The translations under genes were made by a program, and so were the position numbers. The notes beneath the pieces are model-generated. The model did not search any database, was not told the origin of the DNA, and worked only from the letters and a program-made list of their open reading frames with translations. From positions 1 through 9,614 of the forward strand of contig JBFKUL010000102.1 in the NCBI GenBank assembly GCA_041635755.1: a stretch of 9,614 nt of DNA, read 5' to 3'. Positions 5,527 to 9,614 of the stretch are shown in pieces. Positions within the stretch are counted from its first letter, which is position 1, and the number at the start of each line of letters is the position of its first letter. The DNA comes from JBFKUL01 sp041635755 (GTDB lineage: Bacteria; Pseudomonadota; Gammaproteobacteria; Burkholderiales; SG8-39).

Positions 5527-6741
5527 TTGACGGAGCTGAGCTTCCTGCCGGCCTGGCCGCCCGCGCTGTCGCAGCCCGTGCTGTTCGGCGCGCTGCTCGC
5601 CGTCGCCCTGCTTGCGGGCGAGGCCGCCAAGCGCTATGCGTCGCTGCCGCGCATCACGGGCTTTGCGCTCGCCGGCATCGTGCTTGGGCCGCAAGTCACC
5701 GGACTTCTCGGCCACGAGGTGCTGGCCGCGGCGCGGGTGCTGGTCGATCTGTCGATCGGTCTCATCGTGTTCGAGCTCGGCTACCGCTGCGACCTGAAGT
5801 GGCTGCGGCGCAATCCCTGGCTGCCGGTGACCGCCCTCGGTGAGAGCGCGTTCGCGTTCTTCGCCATTTACGGCACGCTGCTATTCCTCGAGTTCCGGCC
5901 GCTGCTCGCGGCGGCGGCGGCGGCGATCGGCACCGCGACCTCGCCGGCTGTGGTCATGCTGCTGGTGCACGAGCTGCGCGCCGAGGGGCAGGTTACCGAG
6001 CGCATGCTCCTGTTCACCACGGTGAACTGCGTGTTCGCTTATATCGTGCTCACGCTGCTGCTGCCGTTCCTGCATCTGGAGCACGCGGTGTCCTGGCCGG
6101 CCGCGCTGCTGCACCCCGTGTACTTGCTCGTCGGCTCGGTATTGGCCGGGCTCGTCGCCTGCGCCGCGACGCTGATGCTGGCGCGCTGGCTTGGCAAGCG
6201 CGAGGACCGCCAGTTCATCCTGCAGGTCGCGGTGATCGTGCTCACCGTCGGGGTGGCGCGTGCGCTCGATCTCTCGGTCATGGTGACGCTGGTGGTATTC
6301 GGCATGCTCGCGCGCAACATCGACCGCACGCACCTGTTGATGCCGCTGCGCCTGGGCTACGGCGGTCAGCTGTTCTTCCTGATCCTGTTCGTGCTCACCG
6401 GGGCGAGTCTCGAGTTCGGCGCCTTTGCTGCGTCCGGCCTCGCCGTCGCGGGATTTATCGTCGCGCGCTTCGTGGGCAAGGCGGCGGCGCTGGTCCTGCT
6501 CGGCCGCGCTTCGGGGCTGCGTACCGGCCTCGCCGGACTGCTCGCCGTGGCCCTGCTGCCGATGTCCGGCCTCGCCGTGGTGATGGTCCAGGACACGATC
6601 GGTCTGTATCCCGCCTTCGGCAGGGAGCTGGCCTCGATCGTGATGGCGGCGGTCGCGGTGCTCGCGCTCCTCGGGCCGATCGCGACGCAGTTCGCGCTGC
6701 GCGCGGCGGGCGAGGCGGAGCCGGGAGAACGCGGTGGCTGA
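5527..6741 (+). CDS. Monovalent cation:proton antiporter family protein (Na_H_Exchanger fold), atypical ion site
   Basis: This is a 404-residue integral membrane protein with about 11-12 hydrophobic helices spanning almost its whole length. It resembles the CPA1/CPA2 cation:proton antiporters. Recognisable segments are LPRITGFALAGIVLGPQVTGLL near the N-terminus, GTATSPAVVMLLVHELRAEG (residues 135-154, the broken-helix region), and ARFVGKAAAL with Lys318 in the position of the conserved helix Lys. The helix that normally carries Asn-Asp or Asp-Asp reads TTVNCVFAYIVLTL, so the ion-binding Asp appears replaced by Cys168. No RCK/TrkA-N domain follows, unlike KefB/KefC. Start TTG 5527 has AAGGGA 6 bases upstream and there is no earlier ATG in frame. 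It follows the amidotransferase by 25 bases and overlaps the ligase start by 8 bases. Transport activity is uncertain; it may be a transporter with altered coupling or a sensor. Six consecutive GCG codons encode Ala128-133. Confidence 0.87.
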   Translation: MTELSFLPAWPPALSQPVLFGALLAVALLAGEAAKRYASLPRITGFALAGIVLGPQVTGLLGHEVLAAARVLVDLSIGLIVFELGYRCDLKWLRRNPWLPVTALGESAFAFFAIYGTLLFLEFRPLLAAAAAAIGTATSPAVVMLLVHELRAEGQVTERMLLFTTVNCVFAYIVLTLLLPFLHLEHAVSWPAALLHPVYLLVGSVLAGLVACAATLMLARWLGKREDRQFILQVAVIVLTVGVARALDLSVMVTLVVFGMLARNIDRTHLLMPLRLGYGGQLFFLILFVLTGASLEFGAFAASGLAVAGFIVARFVGKAAALVLLGRASGLRTGLAGLLAVALLPMSGLAVVMVQDTIGLYPAFGRELASIVMAAVAVLALLGPIATQFALRAAGEAEPGERGG

Positions 6742-7873
6742 GCAAAGCATTGCCGAGGAGCTGCGTTTCCGCAACTCCGAGCGCGCGAGCGTCGGTCTGG
6801 AGCTCGAGCTGCAGCTGGTGCGGCGGCTCGACGGCGACCTGGCGCGCGACGCGGGCGAGCTGCTCGTACGGCTCGAGGCGCGCAAGCTTCCCGGCGCGGT
6901 CAAGCCGGAGATCACCGAGAGCATGATCGAGCTGAATTCGTCGGTCCATGAGCGCTACGCGACGCTGCGCCAGGAACTCGAGCTGATGCGCGACGCGGTG
7001 GTCAAGGAAGCACAGATGCTCAACCTGCGCGTTTCGGGCGGCGGCTCGCACCCGTTCCACAACTGGGTCGAGCGCCGCGTGGTGCAGACGGAACGGTTTC
7101 GGACGCTGTGGGAGCGCTATGGCTACCTCGCCAAGCAGTTCACCGTGTTCGGTCAGCACGTGCACATCGGCTGCCGCAACGCCGACGAGGCGGTTTTCCT
7201 GGTGCATATGATGACCCGCTATGTGCCGCATTTCATCGCCTTGTCGGCCGCCTCGCCCTTCTCGCAGGGCGAGGACACCGCGTTCATGTCGTCGCGCCTG
7301 AACGCGGTCAATGCTTTTCCGCTCGCAGGGCACATGCCTTTCGTGCAGGACTGGGACGAGTTCATCACCTACTACCGCAAGATGCGCGGCTTCGGCATCG
7401 TGCACAGCATGAAGGACTTCTACTGGGACATCCGTCCCAAGCCCGAGTACGGCACGATCGAGATTCGCGTATTCGATACGCCGCTCACGGTCGGGCGCGC
7501 GGCGCTGCTCGCAGCCTACGCGCAGGCGCTCGTTGCATACCATATTGCCGAGCGGCCCCACGAGCCGCTGCGCGCTGTCTATCTGGTGAACAATTTCAAT
7601 CGCTTCGAGGCGGCGCGCTACGGATACCAGGGTGATCTCGTCGAGCCTTACGAAGCGCGTACCAAGAAGATTGGCGAGGACATTCTCGACACCATCACCC
7701 GCGTGACGCCGCATGCCGCGGGCTTCGAGGCGGCCGACGCGCTCGGCGAGCTCGCCGAGAACGTGCGCCGAGGCTACACGGATGCCGCCTGGCTGCGGGA
7801 GCGCTACAAGGCGAGCGGCTCGCTGGCGGACGTCGCGCGCGAGGCGGCGCAGCGCTGGGCCGCGCAAGCGTAA
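6734..7873 (+). CDS. YbdK-family carboxylate-amine ligase (GCS2)
   Basis: This ATP-dependent ligase belongs to the GCS2 branch of the glutamine-synthetase-like fold. GCS2 enzymes join a carboxylate, commonly the gamma-carboxyl of glutamate, to an amine; E. coli YbdK has weak glutamate-cysteine ligase activity. The 379-residue protein is of normal length. Motifs in order: GLELELQLV (residues 21-29, metal-binding Glu residues), PEITESMIELNSSVH, SGGGSHPFHNW, FGQHVHIGC (139-147), SAASPFSQGEDTAFMSSR, and DIRPKPEYGTIEIRVFDT (232-249). All expected blocks are present, so it is probably active. The start is GTG 6734, with GGGAG at 6723-6727 six bases before it, inside the end of the antiporter gene. 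Placement with a PuuD-like hydrolase suggests a make-and-break pair for one amide metabolite. The real substrates cannot be read from sequence. Confidence 0.93.
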   Translation: MAEQSIAEELRFRNSERASVGLELELQLVRRLDGDLARDAGELLVRLEARKLPGAVKPEITESMIELNSSVHERYATLRQELELMRDAVVKEAQMLNLRVSGGGSHPFHNWVERRVVQTERFRTLWERYGYLAKQFTVFGQHVHIGCRNADEAVFLVHMMTRYVPHFIALSAASPFSQGEDTAFMSSRLNAVNAFPLAGHMPFVQDWDEFITYYRKMRGFGIVHSMKDFYWDIRPKPEYGTIEIRVFDTPLTVGRAALLAAYAQALVAYHIAERPHEPLRAVYLVNNFNRFEAARYGYQGDLVEPYEARTKKIGEDILDTITRVTPHAAGFEAADALGELAENVRRGYTDAAWLRERYKASGSLADVAREAAQRWAAQA

Positions 7874-7876
7874 CGG

Positions 7877-7905
7877 TTGTTGAGACGCGGCGCTGCCGCT
7901 AAAAT
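7877..7905 (+). promoter_or_regulatory. Putative promoter for the mrp operon with an internal dyad
   Basis: TTGTTG (7877-7882, three of six) lies 17 bases before TAAAAT (7900-7905, five of six matches to TATAAT). The spacer contains a GCGGC-gct-GCCGC inverted repeat (7887-7899), which abuts the -10. The dyad might be an operator or the stem of a weak terminator for the ligase gene, but no T run follows. Downstream, GGTGCC-GC-GGCGCC (7909-7922) is another near-palindrome. Transcription from here would begin near 7912, about 48 bases before the mrpE ATG. Confidence 0.38.
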
Positions 7906-7959
7906 CCGGGTGCCGCGGCGCCGTTGACGCGGTCTCCGCTCGCTCCCACGGAAATCTCG

Positions 7960-8436
7960 ATGCTGCAACTCGGTCTCGCCGCAGTAATTCTGTATGCGTT
8001 CTGGCTGCTGCTTTCGGGCATCTACACGCCGTTCCTGCTGACGATGGGCGCCCTGGTGAGCATCGCCGTGGTCTGGCTCGCCCACCGCATGGACGTCGTC
8101 GACCGCGAGGGTCATCCCTATCACCTGAGCTGGTCGGCCGCGGGCTACTGGCCCTGGCTCGTAAAGGAAATCCTCAAGTCTGCCTGGCAAGTCTCGCGCA
8201 TCATCGTCGACCCGCGCGCGGGGCCGACGCCGACGCTGACGCGCTTCCGTCCGCGGCAGAAGACCGCGGTGGGGCTCGTGACGCACGCGAACTCAATCAC
8301 CCTGACGCCCGGCACGCTCTCGGTCGACGTCGGGCACGACGAGATCGTGGTGCACGCCTTCACGCGCGAGGGCGCCCAGTCGGTGCACGACAGCGAGATG
8401 GACCGCCGCGTCGAGCGCTTCGAGGGCGAGGCATGA
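7960..8436 (+). CDS. mrpE: Mrp/Mnh Na+/H+ antiporter subunit E
   Basis: MrpE is a small membrane subunit of the multisubunit Mrp cation:proton antiporter, related to MbhA of archaeal membrane-bound hydrogenases. The 158-residue protein has two N-terminal hydrophobic helices (about residues 2-20 and 23-42). After these come a WLVKEILKSAWQVSRIIVDP amphipathic stretch and the family motif HANSITLTPGTLSVDV followed by VVHAFTREG. ATG 7960 is preferred over the in-frame TTG at 7924, which lies close to the predicted transcription start and has no ribosome binding site; CGGAAA at 7949-7954 is a weak one for ATG 7960. It is the first gene of the mrp block, and its stop overlaps the mrpF start (ATGA). 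Confidence 0.92.
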   Translation: MLQLGLAAVILYAFWLLLSGIYTPFLLTMGALVSIAVVWLAHRMDVVDREGHPYHLSWSAAGYWPWLVKEILKSAWQVSRIIVDPRAGPTPTLTRFRPRQKTAVGLVTHANSITLTPGTLSVDVGHDEIVVHAFTREGAQSVHDSEMDRRVERFEGEA

Positions 8437-8711
8437 TGTTCAGCGTCGCGGCGGCAGCGGTATTGGTGGCGCTCGCACTGACCCTGACGCGCGCCCTGGC
8501 CGGGCCGACGGTGTTCGACCGCGCGCTCGCCACCAACACCATCGGCACCCTCGCCATGCTGATGCTCGCAGTGCTTGGCTTTCTCACCGGACGGCCGGAG
8601 TTCCTCGATCTCGCGATTCTCTACGGTCTGCTGAACGTGATCGGGACGATCGCGGTGCTCAAGTTCTTCCGCTACGGCGATCTCGGCGACCCGGGCGGGG
8701 GCGCGAAGTGA
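8433..8711 (+). CDS. mrpF: Mrp/Mnh Na+/H+ antiporter subunit F
   Basis: MrpF is a three-helix membrane subunit of the Mrp complex. The 92-residue protein shows the family signature RALAGPTVFDRALATNTIG (GPT at 24-26, Asp29-Arg30) and a C-terminal FLDLAILYGLLNVIGTIAVLKF helix. Start ATG 8433 has GAGGG at 8422-8426, 6 bases upstream; a second ATG at 8436 is also possible. The stop overlaps the GTG of mrpG by the usual 4-base junction (GTGA). Confidence 0.93.
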   Translation: MMFSVAAAAVLVALALTLTRALAGPTVFDRALATNTIGTLAMLMLAVLGFLTGRPEFLDLAILYGLLNVIGTIAVLKFFRYGDLGDPGGGAK

Positions 8712-9040
8712 GCGCGCTCGTCGACGCACTGTCCTGGGCGCTGATCGTCGCCGGCTCGGCGTTCTGCGTCGTCGGCGCGCTCGGGCTGGTGCGGCTGCGC
8801 GGCTTTTTCGTTCGCACGCACGCCGCGAGCGTGATCGATTCGGCCGGCGCCGGGTTGCTTCTGCTCGGCCTGATTCTGCAGGCCGGGCTCACGCTAGTGG
8901 CGGTGAAACTCGTGATGATCGGGTTGCTGATCTTCTTCACCAGCCCGACCGCGACGCACGCCCTGGCGCGCGCGGCGCAGGCGCGCGGCCTCGACCCCGA
9001 GGTGCACACCGAAGAGGAGGGTTCGCCATCGAACAGATGA
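8708..9040 (+). CDS. mrpG: Mrp/Mnh Na+/H+ antiporter subunit G
   Basis: MrpG is a three-helix membrane subunit of the Mrp complex. The 110-residue protein has the expected GLVRLRGFFVRTHAASVIDSAGAG (residues 26-49; family pattern R-L-x-x-F-x-x-R-x-H-A-A) and a later FFTSPTATHALARAAQ motif. It uses a GTG start at 8708 with a G-rich stretch just before it. The last residues (EEEGSPSNR) are coded by DNA that also holds the AGGAGG ribosome binding site of the next gene. Confidence 0.93.
   Translation: MSALVDALSWALIVAGSAFCVVGALGLVRLRGFFVRTHAASVIDSAGAGLLLLGLILQAGLTLVAVKLVMIGLLIFFTSPTATHALARAAQARGLDPEVHTEEEGSPSNR
9015..9021 (+). promoter_or_regulatory. Shine-Dalgarno for the mrpA C-terminal-type gene, oddly far from ATG
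   Basis: AGGAGGG at 9015-9021 lies 15 bases before ATG 9037 but 6-7 bases before an in-frame ATC codon at 9028. The sequence from there reads ATC GAA CAG ATG. The ATG at 9037 also overlaps the mrpG stop, so coupled initiation may make the distance less important. Confidence 0.45.
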
Positions 9041-9573
9041 TCATCATCGCGCTGCTCACGATGATGGCGGCGCTCACCATCGCAATCGTCGTGCAGCGCA
9101 ACCTGTTCTCGGTCGTGGTACTGAGCGGCGTGTACAGCTTTCTTATGGCGACCGTGCTGGTGGCCTTGGACGCCGTCGACGTCGCAATGACCGAGGCCTC
9201 GGTAGGCGCCGGCATGTCCACGGTTCTGCTGCTCGGCGCGCTGTACTTGTGCGGCGGGGAGGAGGCGAAGCCGATGCAAAGGCCGTTCCTGCCGCTCGTG
9301 GTCGCCATCGTCATCGTCGCAGCGCTGGTCTATGGCACCTTCGGCCTGTCTGCGTTCTCCGACCCGAACGCGCCTTTCCATACGCACGTCGTTCCGCGCT
9401 ACCTGAACGAGGGGCCGAAGGAGACCGGCGTGCCGAACGTCGTGACCGCGGTGCTCGCGAGCTATCGAGGTTTCGACACGCTCGGCGAAGTCATCGTTGT
9501 TTTCACGGCGGGCATCGGCGTTATCGCGCTGCTCAGGCCCCGTCGCAAGGGCGGCAAGGAGAAGCGCAAGTGA
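9037..9573 (+). CDS. Mrp antiporter subunit equivalent to the C-terminal part of MrpA (MbhD plus MbhE-like)
   Basis: This 178-residue membrane protein matches the C-terminal region of MrpA, encoded in archaeal Mbh/Mrp operons by MbhD and MbhE. Residues 1-75 form an MbhD/DUF4040-like part with helices and the motif AMTEASVGAGMSTVLLL (T52, E53, G57-G59). Residues about 85-178 form an MbhE-like part with a helix at 88-105, then NVVTAVLASYRGFDTLGE (134-151), a hallmark of MrpA C-termini, and a final helix with an Arg/Lys-rich tail. The large NuoL-like, proton-pumping N-terminal part of MrpA is absent; another NuoL/MrpD-type subunit probably lies downstream. The start is ATG 9037, overlapping the mrpG stop. 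The stop overlaps the GTG of the next gene. The domain call is secure; the gene symbol varies between naming schemes, so I leave it blank. Confidence 0.88.
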   Translation: MIIIALLTMMAALTIAIVVQRNLFSVVVLSGVYSFLMATVLVALDAVDVAMTEASVGAGMSTVLLLGALYLCGGEEAKPMQRPFLPLVVAIVIVAALVYGTFGLSAFSDPNAPFHTHVVPRYLNEGPKETGVPNVVTAVLASYRGFDTLGEVIVVFTAGIGVIALLRPRRKGGKEKRK

Positions 9574-9614
9574 GGACCGAGGTCGTCCTGCGGGTGATCG
9601 GCAAGCTGCTCATA
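9570..9614 (+). CDS. mrpB: Mrp/Mnh Na+/H+ antiporter subunit B, 3' partial
   Basis: GTG 9570 overlaps the preceding stop (GTGA) and opens a frame running to the window end, giving 15 residues beginning (M)RTEVVLRVIGKLLI. A short polar start followed by a hydrophobic helix fits MrpB N-termini, and MrpB/MbhF is the gene expected next in an E-F-G-A(C) order. Sequence evidence is short, so the name rests mainly on gene order. Confidence 0.6.
   Translation, partial: MRTEVVLRVIGKLLI

Noticed and set aside
5881..6924. Minus-strand reading frame of 347 codons opposite the antiporter gene
   Set aside because: The product is rich in Arg, Gln, His and Glu, as expected from the reverse complement of a hydrophobic membrane protein gene. 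No domain is seen.
6455..7867. Minus-strand reading frame of 470 codons opposite the antiporter end and YbdK ligase
   Set aside because: The + strand ligase has all family motifs over the same bases. The antisense product shows no known fold and is a codon-bias artefact.

Overview
The window is GC-rich, tightly packed, and coded entirely on the + strand. Gene families, GC-rich third codon positions and TAGAAT/TAAAAT-like -10 elements fit a high-GC proteobacterium, most likely a betaproteobacterium (Burkholderiales/Rhodocyclales type). That placement is inference from protein character; there is no rRNA or other marker gene here. No mobile elements, tRNAs, rRNAs or CRISPR arrays were seen, and no gene-free stretch exceeds about 115 bases.

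Layout. (1) 1-765: the 3' part of an osmoprotectant (glycine betaine/choline type) ABC transporter gene, in which the tail of a substrate-binding domain runs in frame into the permease domain. (2) 850-3765: a three-gene proton-translocating NAD(P)+ transhydrogenase operon, pntAA-pntAB-pntB, of the split-alpha type, followed with no gap by an orphan LutC/LUD-domain gene (3766-4416). (3) 4531-7873: a compact cluster consisting of a 19-codon leader-like ORF with a very strong Shine-Dalgarno, a class I glutamine amidotransferase-fold hydrolase (PuuD/peptidase C26), a monovalent cation:proton antiporter-family membrane protein, and a GCS2/YbdK carboxylate-amine ligase. (4) 7960-9614: the first five genes of an Mrp/Mnh multisubunit Na+/H+ antiporter in the order E-F-G-A(C-terminal part)-B, the last cut by the window end. 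Start and stop codons overlap at every junction in this block.

How the genes fit together. Most of the window concerns the proton gradient, monovalent ions and osmotic balance: compatible-solute uptake, proton-driven NADPH formation, a single-subunit antiporter-like protein and a multisubunit antiporter. The most interesting part is the middle cluster. It places an enzyme family that makes gamma-glutamyl or similar amide bonds and an enzyme family that breaks gamma-glutamyl amides on either side of a CPA-family antiporter-like protein. That protein lacks the usual Asp of the ND/DD ion-binding motif (it reads Asn167-Cys168) and has no regulatory RCK domain. One hypothesis is a small-metabolite-controlled ion transporter or sensor, analogous in concept to glutathione-gated Kef channels. 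This is inference from family and gene order, not demonstrated.
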